Below, piece by piece: positions 1-10,663 of a stretch of 50,259 nucleotides of DNA. Below the pieces are notes generated by a model. It worked only from the letters and a program-made list of their open reading frames with translations. It was not told the DNA's origin and ran no database searches. The DNA comes from an uncultured Clostridia bacterium (GTDB lineage Bacteria; Bacillota; Clostridia; TANB77; CAG-508). The stretch lies in assembly GCA_944393505.1 (NCBI GenBank), contig CALYAK010000012.1:1-50259 (forward strand), in the 5' to 3' direction. Each line of letters opens with the position of its first letter. Positions within the stretch are counted from its first letter, which is position 1. Position numbers and translations under genes: made by a program.

Positions 1-1275
1 CAAAAGATAACCTACACCATAACAGGAACAGCAAAAGGAAATGGAACAGTAGCAGGACAAAGTGTAACGACAAATCAGGCAGTAAACATAGGAGAAACAG
101 AGATAGCAAACAATGGAACATTTACGATAACAGCGGATGGAAAGTGGACCGTTACAGCATATGCCTATGACAAATCAGGAAGAAAGTCAGCAGGAAGCAA
201 TTTAGTCTTTACAAGAGATACAGTAGGACCGACGATATCAAGTTTTACAAAGACGGCAAGTACATCAACTACAATCAATGTAAGTGTCAGTGCAAGTGAT
301 GGAACAAGTGGATTAGCAAGTAGTGGAACGTATCAATATTATCAAGCAAGTACAAGTAAAAGCACAACAACAGCAAATACCTATCAATATACAGGATTAG
401 TAGATTTGGGAAGATATACATTAAAGGTAGTGGTAAAGGATAAAGCTGGAAATACAAATGCAAAAAGCATAACAGCTGTAACAACGACTGTAAAAAACTT
501 TGCTTATACTGGAAACGTTCAATCTTTTACAATACCAACAGCAGGAACATACAAGCTAGAAGTATGGGGCGCTCAAGGTGGAAATAATATTAATCAAGGT
601 GGAAATGGAGGTAGAGGAGGATATTCTGTTGGAACAATAAATTTAACATCACGTACAACAATATATGCTTATGTGGGAGGTCAAGGAACCTCTTCTACAG
701 GAGGATTTAACGGTGGTGGTACTGCTTATAATTCGGGGAACCAAGGTGCTTCAGGAGGAGGAGCTACAGATTTTAGAATAGGAAATACTTCGTTATATTA
801 TAGAGTTATTGTGGCCGGTGGAGGTGGGGGAGCAGGGTATACGTATGGTTCTGGTGGAAATTTAGGTGGAGCTGGAGGAGGAGTTTCTGGATTAAACGGA
901 ACAGGAGAAAGTTATGGCGCTGGAGGTGGAGGAAGCCAGACGAGTGGAGGAAGTATGGATAGCTCCGGTCAAACAAGCAAGTATTTTGCTGGAACTTTCG
1001 GAAATGGAGCCGTAAGTTATGGTTGGAGTGGAGGTGGAGGAGCAGGTGGTGGTGGATGGTATGGTGGAGGTTCTGGATTCCATTGTGGAGGAGGAGGTTC
1101 TGGTTATGTGTTAACATCAAGTTCTTCTAAGCCATCTGGATATGCGTTAGGTTCGCAATATTATTTATCTAATGCAGCAACCTATGCTGGAAATACATCT
1201 TTTGCATCAACCTCTGGTGGAAAGGAAACAGGTCATAGTGGTAATGGTTATGCAAGAATTACATTAGTAGAATAG
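1..1275 (+). CDS. Large surface protein, 3' part: Ig-like repeats plus glycine-rich C-terminal domain (5' end outside window)
   Basis: The reading frame is open from the first base and ends at TAG 1273-1275, so this is the C-terminal 424 residues of a longer protein. The first ~160 residues are Thr/Ser-rich beta-strand repeats with the pattern 'TADGKWTVTAYAYDKSG' and 'YTLKVVVKDKAGN', typical of bacterial Ig-like extracellular repeats. From about residue 165 there is a glycine-rich domain (runs such as AGGGGGAG and GGGGAGGGGW, final YARITLVE) that resembles the Pfam Gly_rich family. Very similar repeats occur in the truncated gene at the right edge of the window, so the two are paralogues or parts of one family. 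A role as an envelope or exposed structural protein is inferred. No catalytic motif is seen. A strong terminator follows at once. Confidence 0.8.
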   Translation, partial: QKITYTITGTAKGNGTVAGQSVTTNQAVNIGETEIANNGTFTITADGKWTVTAYAYDKSGRKSAGSNLVFTRDTVGPTISSFTKTASTSTTINVSVSASDGTSGLASSGTYQYYQASTSKSTTTANTYQYTGLVDLGRYTLKVVVKDKAGNTNAKSITAVTTTVKNFAYTGNVQSFTIPTAGTYKLEVWGAQGGNNINQGGNGGRGGYSVGTINLTSRTTIYAYVGGQGTSSTGGFNGGGTAYNSGNQGASGGGATDFRIGNTSLYYRVIVAGGGGGAGYTYGSGGNLGGAGGGVSGLNGTGESYGAGGGGSQTSGGSMDSSGQTSKYFAGTFGNGAVSYGWSGGGGAGGGGWYGGGSGFHCGGGGSGYVLTSSSSKPSGYALGSQYYLSNAATYAGNTSFASTSGGKETGHSGNGYARITLVE

Positions 1276-1281
1276 ATTTTT

Positions 1282-1317
1282 AGAAAGAAGCGATTATATC
1301 GTTTCTTTCTTTTTTTG
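1282..1317 (+). terminator. Rho-independent terminator after the glycine-rich protein gene
   Basis: AGAAAGAAGCGA pairs with TCGTTTCTTTCT (one G-U) around a short TTATA loop and is followed by a T-run. Confidence 0.85.
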
Positions 1318-1366
1318 TATGTTTGTGAATATAGGGTGATTTTTACATAATTTTCTAGTGAAAAGG

Positions 1367-1395
1367 TTTACTTTATTGGATTTGTAATGTATAAT
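1367..1395 (+). promoter_or_regulatory. Sigma-A type promoter for lysS
   Basis: TTTACT at 1367-1372 and TATAAT at 1390-1395 are separated by 17 nt, 36 nt upstream of the lysS start. Confidence 0.7.
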
Positions 1396-1418
1396 AATGG
1401 AACAAATATATATAGTAA

Positions 1419-3356
<1,938 letters not shown>

Positions 3357-3440
3357 AACAAGAAGGAAAGACGGGATAGAAATTGTAAGGAAAAATATTA
3401 ATTGCATAGTAAATGAAACTTTAAGAAAAAGACCAAAAAG

Positions 3441-3470
3441 AAAAGGCTAGCAATTATGCTAGCTTTTTCT
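3441..3470 (+). terminator. Terminator after lysS
   Basis: GCTAGC-AATTAT-GCTAGC hairpin with an A-rich 5' flank and a TTTTTCT tail. Confidence 0.8.
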
Positions 3471-3487
3471 ATGAGAAAGGAAGAAAT

Positions 3488-4231
3488 ATGTTTAATTTTG
3501 ACAGAAGAACAATCTATATTGTTCTTGCTATTTTAATTATTATGAATCTAGCACAATATTTAACGGATTCACAAGCATTGTTAGGACTTGTTCTAACTTT
3601 GCCGGGTGTTATTATTGCGATTACCTTTCATGAGTTCGCACATGCTTTTGCAGCAGACCGATTAGGAGATGATACACCAAGAAGACAAGGAAGACTAAAC
3701 TTGAACCCATTATCTCACATGGATCCTATTGGATTTACGCTATTACTATTTGCTGGGTTTGGATGGGGAAAACCTGTTGAGATTAATCCAGTGAGATTTA
3801 ACCGAAAACATTCGATGGAAACAGGAGAAGCGATTGTCGCTTTTGCAGGACCACTCATGAACTTTATTTTAGCAATTGTTGGAACTTTGATCTATTTTGC
3901 AATGTACCGTTTTGCTACAAGCTTTATGTTTACACAAACAGGAATTATCGTAACGATTCTACTACAAGGGATTATTGTTACCAACATAGGACTTGGTGTA
4001 TTTAACTTAATCCCATTACCACCATTGGATGGATCAAAAGTTTTAATTCGCTTTTTACCAACAGGTGCAAAAAATTGGTTCATTCAAAATGAGCAAATTT
4101 TCTATATTGTCTTTATCGTTATTTGGATTACAGGAATTGCAGGGTCTGTGATATCTCCAGCAATTCAAGCAATGTATAACGGTTTAATTGGATTTTTTGC
4201 TCAGATATTTGGATTTACGATTTTAAGTTAA
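3488..4231 (+). CDS. Site-2 protease family (M50) intramembrane zinc metallopeptidase
   Basis: A predicted polytopic membrane protease of 247 residues. The zinc motif HEFAH is at residues 48-52, inside a hydrophobic segment. The NP-containing strand [13 protein letters not shown] follows, and the second metal-site motif [10 protein letters not shown] lies near residue 180. Four to six hydrophobic segments are apparent. The length and layout match the short S2P-like group (YwhC/Rip-like without a PDZ domain) common in Firmicutes. Its substrate cannot be told from the sequence. The ATG is preceded by GAAAGGAAGA. It is 13 nt upstream of tsaD and is probably cotranscribed with it. Confidence 0.9.
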   Translation: MFNFDRRTIYIVLAILIIMNLAQYLTDSQALLGLVLTLPGVIIAITFHEFAHAFAADRLGDDTPRRQGRLNLNPLSHMDPIGFTLLLFAGFGWGKPVEINPVRFNRKHSMETGEAIVAFAGPLMNFILAIVGTLIYFAMYRFATSFMFTQTGIIVTILLQGIIVTNIGLGVFNLIPLPPLDGSKVLIRFLPTGAKNWFIQNEQIFYIVFIVIWITGIAGSVISPAIQAMYNGLIGFFAQIFGFTILS

Positions 4232-4244
4232 AGGAAGAAGAAAA

Positions 4245-5237
4245 ATGAAAGACATCATTACACTTGGAATTGAATCAAGTTGTGATGAAACTTCGGTTGC
4301 AGTAGTGAAAAATGGAAGAGAGGTTTTATCCAATGTGATCAATTCTCAAATTGAAATTCATAAACGTTTTGGAGGAGTCGTTCCAGAAATTGCTTCTCGT
4401 AATCATGTAGAAGCAATTTCCAATGTAACCAAAGAAGCTTTAGAAAAAGCAGGAATCGGTTGGAACGATATTGATTTAATTGCTTGTACTTATGGACCAG
4501 GATTAGTTGGTGCTCTATTAGTTGGCGTATCTTATGCCAAAGGTCTAAGCTATGCTTTGAAAAAGCCACTTATTGGAACGAACCATATTGAGGGACATAT
4601 TGCTGCCAATTACATCTCACATCCAGAGTTAAAGCCACCGTTTTTATGCATGGTTATTTCGGGTGGACATACCCATCTCATCCATATTAAGGACTATAAT
4701 CAATTTGAAATCTTAGGAAAGACAAGAGATGACGCGATCGGAGAAGCTTTTGATAAAGTGGCAAGAGTCATTGGGCTTGGGTACCCAGGAGGACCAAAGA
4801 TTGATGCAATGGCAAAGAAAGGAAAACCAACGATTGAAATGCCAAAGACTCATTTCGACAATTTGGATTTTAGTTTTAGCGGAATTAAAACCCATATTAT
4901 TAACTTGCATCATAAAGACCCCAATATCAATCATGAGGATTTATGTGCAAGTTTTGAAAAAGCAGTAACAGAAGTATTATTAGAGAATACTAAGAAAGCA
5001 GCAGAACAACTTGGAATTAAAACGATTGCTTTAGCTGGAGGAGTTTCTGCTAATAGCTATATTCGTAGTCAATTTTTAGAGCTTACAAAAGAAGGATACC
5101 AAATTTATTACCCAGACTTAATACTTTGTACGGATAACGCAGCAATGATTGCAGCTAGTGGTTATTACAATTATTTAGGAGGAATGCGTTCGGATTTGAG
5201 ATTGAATGCCATACCAAATTTAAAAATAGAAGGATAG
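4245..5237 (+). CDS. tsaD: tRNA N6-adenosine threonylcarbamoyltransferase TsaD
   Basis: This is the catalytic subunit for t6A37 synthesis on tRNAs that read ANN codons. It acts in the cytoplasm with TsaB/TsaE. The 330 residues are normal for the family. It starts with [15 protein letters not shown], has the metal-binding HIEGH near residue 112, the nucleotide motif VISGGHTHL near 137, and [13 protein letters not shown] toward the C-terminus. ATG 4245 follows AAAGGAAGAAG. It sits between the S2P protease (13 nt upstream) and the metallophosphoesterase (6 nt downstream), which suggests one operon. Confidence 0.96.
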   Translation: MKDIITLGIESSCDETSVAVVKNGREVLSNVINSQIEIHKRFGGVVPEIASRNHVEAISNVTKEALEKAGIGWNDIDLIACTYGPGLVGALLVGVSYAKGLSYALKKPLIGTNHIEGHIAANYISHPELKPPFLCMVISGGHTHLIHIKDYNQFEILGKTRDDAIGEAFDKVARVIGLGYPGGPKIDAMAKKGKPTIEMPKTHFDNLDFSFSGIKTHIINLHHKDPNINHEDLCASFEKAVTEVLLENTKKAAEQLGIKTIALAGGVSANSYIRSQFLELTKEGYQIYYPDLILCTDNAAMIAASGYYNYLGGMRSDLRLNAIPNLKIEG

Positions 5238-5243
5238 GATAAC

Positions 5244-5952
5244 ATGTCAATATATGCAATAGCAGATCTACACCTTTCCATCGACGGAAAGAAGGCAATG
5301 GATGTCTTTGGAGGTCAATGGGAAGGCTATATGGAAAAAATCAAAGAAAATTGGAAAAAACAAGTACAAGAAGAAGACACCGTAGTAATTCGGTGGTGAT
5401 TTTTGTTGGGCAATGGAGTTAAAAGAGAGCTATCCAGAATTTCGATTTTTAGAAGATCTTCCAGGGAAGAAAATCTTGTTAAAAGGAAATCATGACTATT
5501 GGTGGAATACCTTAACTAGTATGAGAAGATTTTTGCAAGAAAAAGAATTAAAAACCATTGATTTTTTATATAACAATAGTTATTTGATAGAAGATAAAAT
5601 TATTGTGGGAACAAGAGGATGGACTTTTAATGGAGAGGAAAACTCAGAAAAAATCTTGCAAAGAGAAAACCAAAGGTTAATCTTATCTTTAGAAGATGGA
5701 ATCAAGCGCTTTGGAAACGAAAAAGAAAAGATTGCATTTATCCATTATCCGCCAATTATTCGAGGCAATTTGGAAGAAGTGAAAGATCCGATTTTTTTGA
5801 ACACATTAAAAAAATATCAGGTAACCAGATGCTATTATGGACATCTTCATGGAGGAGCACATAAAGAAGCAATGGAAGGAAATATACAAGGTATTAACTT
5901 TCAACTCATTAGTGGAGACTATGTTCACTTTAACTTGGTGAAAATTTCATGA
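5244..5952 (+). CDS. Metallophosphoesterase, readable only with a +1 shift at CGG (5391-5393)
   Basis: A calcineurin-like phosphoesterase in two overlapping frames. From ATG 5244 (GGATA upstream) the frame gives ADLHL (first metal motif) and runs 49 codons to CGG 5391, then TGG TGA. If C5391 is skipped, translation continues ...VVI-GGDFCWAMELKES and the product is 235 residues, the normal family size. The remaining motifs are KGNHDYWW, FIHYPP and YGHLHGG. The shift falls exactly on the GD metal-binding motif, so neither half alone would be an active enzyme. Two other genes here show the same arrangement (extra C before a Gly codon, forming CGG), so I annotate one continuous gene rather than a pseudogene. 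Substrate unknown. It is the last gene of the S2P-tsaD run. Confidence 0.8.
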
Positions 5953-5969
5953 AACTTTTGTGAAAAGGG

Positions 5970-5998
5970 TTGCAAAAGGAAGAAAAGAAACATAGAAT
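5970..5998 (+). promoter_or_regulatory. Possible promoter in the intergenic region before tig
   Basis: TTGCAA at 5970 and TAGAAT at 5993, with a 17-nt spacer. It would drive the stretch 6005-6110 described under findings, or an extra transcript into tig. Confidence 0.4.
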
Positions 5999-6110
5999 AA
6001 AGCAAATAGCAAAAGAAGAAAAATGCTAGTTTCGATAAGAGGGATTAGCTGCATGAGTGCCATTCGTGTAGTTAGTTCCTTGTTTTATGTACTTTTTCGA
6101 CCAGAAAGAC

Positions 6111-6138
6111 TTGATAAATCTATAAATTATGATATAAT
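6111..6138 (+). promoter_or_regulatory. Sigma-A type promoter for trigger factor
   Basis: TTGATA at 6111-6116, a 16-nt spacer, and TATAAT at 6133-6138, about 50 nt before the start codon. Confidence 0.65.
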
Positions 6139-6190
6139 AAGAAAGCTTTTAAGTAAGAATCGGTAAGAAATGAAAGGAAGAATGAAAAAA

Positions 6191-7564
6191 ATGAGTATGA
6201 AAATCGAAAAGACAGACAAAGCAAATGAATTAAAATTAGAATTTACAATTGAAGCTGCTAAATTTGATGAGGGAATGAAAAAAGTTTATGCAAAAACAGC
6301 AAAATATTTTTCAATTCCAGGATTTCGTAGAGGAAAAGCTCCAATGCAAATGGTAGAAAAACAATATGGATCTTCGATCTTCTATGAAGATACTTTTAAT
6401 GAAGTAGCACCAGAAGTAATGGAGCAAGAATTAAAAGAAAACAAGATTGAAGCAGTTAGCAGACCAGAAATTGATATTAAACAAATTGGAAAAGGTCAAG
6501 ACTTAATTTTTACAGCAGTAATTCAAATCAAACCAGAAGTAAAATTAGGAAAATATAAAGGAATCGAAATCGAGAAACCGGAATATGTCGTAACAGATGC
6601 TGATGTTGATCATGAACTTAGCCATATGGCAGAAAGAAATTCAAGATTGGTAACTGTGGAAGATCGTCCAGTACAAAACGGAGATAAAACAACAATCGAT
6701 TTTGAAGGATTTGTTGATGGAAAAGCTTTCGAAGGCGGAAAAGGTGAAAACTACGATCTTGAAATCGGAAGCAATACTTTTATTCCAGGATTTGAAGATC
6801 AAATTATTGGAATGAAATTAGAAGAGACAAAAGACATTCAAGTAAAATTCCCAGATGAATATTTTTCGAAAGAATTATCTGGAAAAGATGCAACATTTAA
6901 AGTAACCGTACATAAAATTCAAAAGAAAGAATTACCTATCATTGATGATGAGTTCGCAAAAGATGTAAGTGAATTCGATACGTTAAAAGAATTAAGAGCA
7001 AGTATTCAAGAAAAAATTCAAAAAGAGAATGATGAACGCTCAAAATATGAAACAGAGGAAAATGCAATTAAAGCAGCATGTGACGGCGTAGAAGTAGAGA
7101 TTCCTTCTGGAATGATTGAGACAGAAATTGATAACATGATGAAAGATATGGAGGGAAGACTTTCTTACCAAGGTTTAAATTTACAACAATACCTAACGAT
7201 GTTAAATCAAACAGAAGCTGATTTAAGAAAAAGCTTTGAAGAGCAAGCAAAGATTTCTGTCAAAACAAATCTTGTTTTAGAGGCAGTTGTAAAAGCTGAA
7301 AAGATCGAAGCAAGTGAAGAAGAAGTAAATGCGAAATTAAAAGATATGGCTGATAAGTATGGTAGACCAGAAGAAGAAATTTTAACTAATACAAACATTC
7401 GCGATTATGTAGAAAGAGGAATGAAAGTAGAAAAAGCAATTGACTTCTTAGTAACGAATGCGAAAACAACGGTTAAGAAGATTGAGACAAAACATGACCA
7501 TGAACATCATGGAACAGAAACCAAAAAAGCAGAAAAGAAAACAACAAAAACAGAGAAGAAATAG
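6191..7564 (+). CDS. tig: Trigger factor (ribosome-associated chaperone / peptidyl-prolyl isomerase)
   Basis: Binds nascent chains at the ribosome exit tunnel. The ribosome-binding N-domain carries the signature GFRRGKAP. The FKBP-type PPIase domain follows (GDKTTIDFEGFVDGKAFEGG ... IPGFEDQIIGMK), then the helical C-domain. I chose ATG 6191 (MSMKIEKTD), which matches family N-termini, with AAGGAAG upstream. In-frame ATGs at 6170 and 6182 add up to seven residues that the family does not have. The C-terminus ends in a very Lys/Thr-rich tail with a His cluster (HDHEHH), longer than usual. It precedes clpP and clpX, the usual Firmicutes neighbourhood, but has its own terminator. Confidence 0.95.
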   Translation: MSMKIEKTDKANELKLEFTIEAAKFDEGMKKVYAKTAKYFSIPGFRRGKAPMQMVEKQYGSSIFYEDTFNEVAPEVMEQELKENKIEAVSRPEIDIKQIGKGQDLIFTAVIQIKPEVKLGKYKGIEIEKPEYVVTDADVDHELSHMAERNSRLVTVEDRPVQNGDKTTIDFEGFVDGKAFEGGKGENYDLEIGSNTFIPGFEDQIIGMKLEETKDIQVKFPDEYFSKELSGKDATFKVTVHKIQKKELPIIDDEFAKDVSEFDTLKELRASIQEKIQKENDERSKYETEENAIKAACDGVEVEIPSGMIETEIDNMMKDMEGRLSYQGLNLQQYLTMLNQTEADLRKSFEEQAKISVKTNLVLEAVVKAEKIEASEEEVNAKLKDMADKYGRPEEEILTNTNIRDYVERGMKVEKAIDFLVTNAKTTVKKIETKHDHEHHGTETKKAEKKTTKTEKK

Positions 7565-7578
7565 AAGATAAAATAGGG

Positions 7579-7623
7579 AAAGTTAGAGGAACGAACAAAA
7601 GATCTTGCCTCTAACTTTTTTCG
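7579..7623 (+). terminator. Terminator after tig
   Basis: AAAGTTAGAGG pairs with CCTCTAACTTT around an 18-nt loop; T-run at the 3' side. Confidence 0.85.
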
Positions 7624-7679
7624 CTGAGAAAATTGGGAAAAAGTGTCGATAAATTATTCCACTTTTTGTAGAATTTTTA

Positions 7680-7708
7680 TTGAAATTCAAAAAATACTAT
7701 GTTATAAA
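7680..7708 (+). promoter_or_regulatory. Promoter for clpP-clpX
   Basis: TTGAAA at 7680-7685, a 17-nt spacer, TATAAA at 7703-7708. I see no direct-repeat operator of the CtsR type. Confidence 0.55.
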
Positions 7709-7763
7709 GAAGATATTATGAATAAGATATAGAATTTAGGTTCATCTTAAGGAGGAGAAAAAA

Positions 7764-8360
7764 ATGGAAAGAAATAGTTTAGTACCATATGTTATTGAGC
7801 AAACTGCAAAAGGAGAAAGATCTTATGATATTTTCTCAAGATTGTTAAAAGATAGAATTATATTTTTAGGAGAAGATGTTAATTCAACATCTGCTAGTCT
7901 TGTCATTGCCCAATTATTATTCTTAGAATCAGAGGATCCAGATAAAGAAATTCATTTATATATTAATAGCCCTGGAGGATCCATTACAGACGGAATGGGA
8001 ATTGTAGATACCATGAACTATATTAAATGTCCGGTTTGTACGATTTGTGTTGGTATGGCAGCTAGTATGGGAGCTGTTTTACTTGCTTGCGGAGAAAAAG
8101 GAAAACGTTATGCAACACCAAATGCAGAAATTTTAATTCATCAACCATTAATTGCAGGTGGAGGACTTTCTGGTCAAACAACAGAAATTAAGATCCATGC
8201 AGATCACATGGTAAAAACAAGAGAAAAATTAAATCGATTATTAAGTGATCGTACCGGTCAACCATTAGATGTAATCGAAAAAGACACAGAAAGAGACAAT
8301 TATATGACTGCTCAAGAAGCATTGAAATATGGATTAATTGATGGAATTATGGAAAGATAA
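7764..8360 (+). CDS. clpP: ATP-dependent Clp protease proteolytic subunit ClpP
   Basis: A serine peptidase that forms the tetradecameric chamber of the ClpXP and ClpAP-type proteases. The 198 residues match the family. The nucleophile Ser is in GMAASMGA, the catalytic His in EILIHQPL, and the Asp is in the C-terminal part (EKDTERDNY). The start is ATG with a very strong AAGGAGGAG. It lies 24 nt before clpX, so the two are probably cotranscribed and made in matched amounts. Confidence 0.97.
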   Translation: MERNSLVPYVIEQTAKGERSYDIFSRLLKDRIIFLGEDVNSTSASLVIAQLLFLESEDPDKEIHLYINSPGGSITDGMGIVDTMNYIKCPVCTICVGMAASMGAVLLACGEKGKRYATPNAEILIHQPLIAGGGLSGQTTEIKIHADHMVKTREKLNRLLSDRTGQPLDVIEKDTERDNYMTAQEALKYGLIDGIMER

Positions 8361-8384
8361 AATAAATAAAAGGAGAATCCTTTC

Positions 8385-9707
8385 ATGGCAAAAAATGTGA
8401 AAGAAAAAAATGTAAAATGTTCATTTTGTGGAAAATCACAAGATGCAGTAGAAAGAATCATTGCAGGTCCAGGTGTGTACATTTGTGATGAGTGTATTAA
8501 AGTTTGTTCGAGTATTTTAGAAGATGATATGTATGAAGATACCGAATTATCTTATCAAGATGATGATGAACGCTTACTAAATCCTGCAGAAATTAAAGAA
8601 ATTTTAGACTCTTATGTAATCGGACAAAATGAGGCAAAAAAGACATTAGCAGTTGCTGTATATAATCATTACAAAAGAATTAATAATGCAGCAAACATAG
8701 GCGATAAGGATGATGTTGAGATTCAAAAGAGTAATGTACTTTTATTAGGACCTACTGGATGTGGAAAGACTTTATTGGCGCAAACACTTGCTAAGATTTT
8801 AAAAGTTCCTTTTGCCATCGCAGATGCTACTACTTTAACAGAAGCTGGTTATGTGGGCGAGGATGTAGAAAATATTTTGTTGAAATTAATTCAGGCGGCA
8901 GATTACGACGTAAAAAAGGCGGAAAGAGGAATTATTTATATCGATGAAATCGATAAAATATCAAGAAAATCTGAAAATCCTTCGATTACCAGAGATGTAA
9001 GTGGAGAAGGTGTGCAACAAGCACTTTTAAAAATTATAGAAGGAACGACTGCTTCTGTTCCACCACAGGGAGGAAGAAAGCATCCACATCAAGAATTTTT
9101 GCAGATTAATACAGAAAATATTTTATTTATTTGTGGTGGAGCTTTTGAAGGCTTAGATAAAATTATTAAAGAAAGAACTGGAAAAAAAGCAATTGGATTT
9201 GGTGCAAATGTTCAAAGTGAAAAAGAAATTAGCAAATATGAAATCTATTCGCAGTTGTTACCACAAGATTTATTAAAATTTGGATTAATACCAGAGTTTG
9301 TTGGAAGACTTCCAATTATCACAACATTAGAGGAACTAGATAAAGAAGCATTAATTAATATTATTACGAAACCAAAGAATGCACTAGCAAAACAATATAA
9401 AAAATTGTTAGCTTTGGATAATGTGGAATTGGAATTTAGTCAAGAAGCACTAGAAGCGATAGTGGACAAAGCAATTGAGAGGAAGACAGGAGCAAGAGGA
9501 TTAAGGGCAATCATCGAAGAAATCATGAAAGATATTATGTTTGAATTACCATCGAATCCAAAAATTGAGAAATGTATCATTACAAAGGAAACAGTGCTTC
9601 ATAAAGAAGCTCCAAAAGTCATTATTAATAATAATCGACAAGTAGCGAAAAGACCAACAAAGAAGAGAGTAGAAGCAACACAAAAAACAACGACAGAAAC
9701 AGCATAA
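8385..9707 (+). CDS. clpX: ATP-dependent Clp protease ATP-binding subunit ClpX
   Basis: The unfoldase partner of ClpP, 440 residues. An N-terminal zinc-binding domain (CSFCGKSQ ... CDECIKVC) binds adaptors. The AAA+ core has Walker A GPTGCGKT, Walker [11 protein letters not shown] and sensor-2 region [10 protein letters not shown]. The substrate-loop segment GYVGEDVEN is present. A Lys/Thr-rich C-terminal tail of ~30 residues is extra. ATG 8385 is preceded by AAAGGAGAATCC. Confidence 0.97.
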   Translation: MAKNVKEKNVKCSFCGKSQDAVERIIAGPGVYICDECIKVCSSILEDDMYEDTELSYQDDDERLLNPAEIKEILDSYVIGQNEAKKTLAVAVYNHYKRINNAANIGDKDDVEIQKSNVLLLGPTGCGKTLLAQTLAKILKVPFAIADATTLTEAGYVGEDVENILLKLIQAADYDVKKAERGIIYIDEIDKISRKSENPSITRDVSGEGVQQALLKIIEGTTASVPPQGGRKHPHQEFLQINTENILFICGGAFEGLDKIIKERTGKKAIGFGANVQSEKEISKYEIYSQLLPQDLLKFGLIPEFVGRLPIITTLEELDKEALINIITKPKNALAKQYKKLLALDNVELEFSQEALEAIVDKAIERKTGARGLRAIIEEIMKDIMFELPSNPKIEKCIITKETVLHKEAPKVIINNNRQVAKRPTKKRVEATQKTTTETA

Positions 9708-9717
9708 ATGCAAGAAT

Positions 9718-9767
9718 GAAAACTATTACAATTTTGTGACAATCATTGACAAATTGTAATAGTTTTT
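9718..9767 (+). terminator. Long terminator hairpin after clpX, overlapping the next promoter
   Basis: AAACTATTACAATTT pairs with AAATTGTAATAGTTT, followed by TTTATATT. The 3' arm contains the TTGACA of the next promoter. Confidence 0.85.
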
Positions 9768-9774
9768 ATATTAT
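9746..9774 (+). promoter_or_regulatory. Promoter for the CpsB-like phosphatase gene
   Basis: TTGACA at 9746-9751, a 17-nt spacer, TATTAT at 9769-9774; the -35 box lies inside the clpX terminator. Confidence 0.65.
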
Positions 9775-9847
9775 CTATAAGGAACATAAGACAAGATGGA
9801 GCGAACCAAAAAGATTATGAACAAGAAGGAGAATAGTAGAAGAAAAG

Positions 9848-10615
9848 ATGACAGATATTCACTCCCATCTCATTTACCGAATGGATGATGGAGCAAGAGA
9901 TTTGGAGGAATCAATTGCTTTACTAAAAGAAGCGGAATCGATTGGAATTACCAATCTTATATTAACACCGCATTATATGGAAGAAAATGAACAACAGGCC
10001 AAACAGATTGAAGAAAAAATAGAAATTTTGAAACAAAGGGCAAAACAAGAACAGATTTCAATCAACCTTTATTCTGGAAATGAAATACCAGCGAAAAAGA
10101 ATATTGGAGAACTTTTATATGAAAAAAAGGTTTTTCCCCTGGCAGATAGCCAATATATATTAGTGCAATTACCAAAAAATAAAAATAAAGTAAACTTAGA
10201 TGATTTGATTAATGAGGTTTTGGAAGAGGGATTTACTCCAATTTTTGCTTCTCCAGAAAGATGTCCTTTCGTACAAGAAAACATGAATTTATTAATTAAG
10301 TGGATGGAAAAAGGTGTTCTATTTCAAGCAAATCTTGGGAGTATATTAGGAATTTATGGGAGAAAAGAGAAAAAAACAGTTCTCAAATTATTAAATTATC
10401 ACATGATTCATTTTTTAGCTTTTGATGTTCATAGAAAAGGAACAATCTATCCAAAATTTCCAGAGATCAAAAAAAGTATAAAGAAGATTTTAACAGATGA
10501 AGAATGGGAAGAATTAGTTGTCAATAACCCAGAAAAAATTTTACAAAAAGAAGAAATTCAAATTAAAATTCCAGAGGAAGTAAACAAAAGACCATTTTGG
10601 AATTTGTTGAAATAA
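9848..10615 (+). CDS. CpsB/CapC (YwqE)-type PHP-fold tyrosine phosphatase
   Basis: A 255-residue PHP-domain protein. It starts TDIHSHLIYRMDDGARDLEES, very close to CpsB/YwqE enzymes, which dephosphorylate bacterial tyrosine kinases of capsule and exopolysaccharide pathways using a metal cluster. Further expected ligands are visible: LTPHY, SGNEI and FAFDVHRKG (families usually have SDAHR, so the Ser is replaced by Phe/Asp context here). No BY-kinase or capsule genes are next to it, so the substrate is open. It has its own promoter and is followed by glmM after ~48 nt. Confidence 0.85.
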   Translation: MTDIHSHLIYRMDDGARDLEESIALLKEAESIGITNLILTPHYMEENEQQAKQIEEKIEILKQRAKQEQISINLYSGNEIPAKKNIGELLYEKKVFPLADSQYILVQLPKNKNKVNLDDLINEVLEEGFTPIFASPERCPFVQENMNLLIKWMEKGVLFQANLGSILGIYGRKEKKTVLKLLNYHMIHFLAFDVHRKGTIYPKFPEIKKSIKKILTDEEWEELVVNNPEKILQKEEIQIKIPEEVNKRPFWNLLK

Positions 10616-10663
10616 AAGAAAAAAAGGTATATAATAACGATGAAATTAAAGCGGGAGGTAGCA

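Noticed and set aside
806..1120. Minus-strand ORFs opposite the glycine-rich domain
   Set aside because: His/Leu/Ser-rich shadows of the glycine-codon repeats, with no ribosome binding site.
5413..5952. Independent 179-aa phosphoesterase gene starting at ATG 5413
   Set aside because: It would lack the first two metal motifs, has no ribosome binding site, and the missing N-terminus is encoded directly upstream in another frame.
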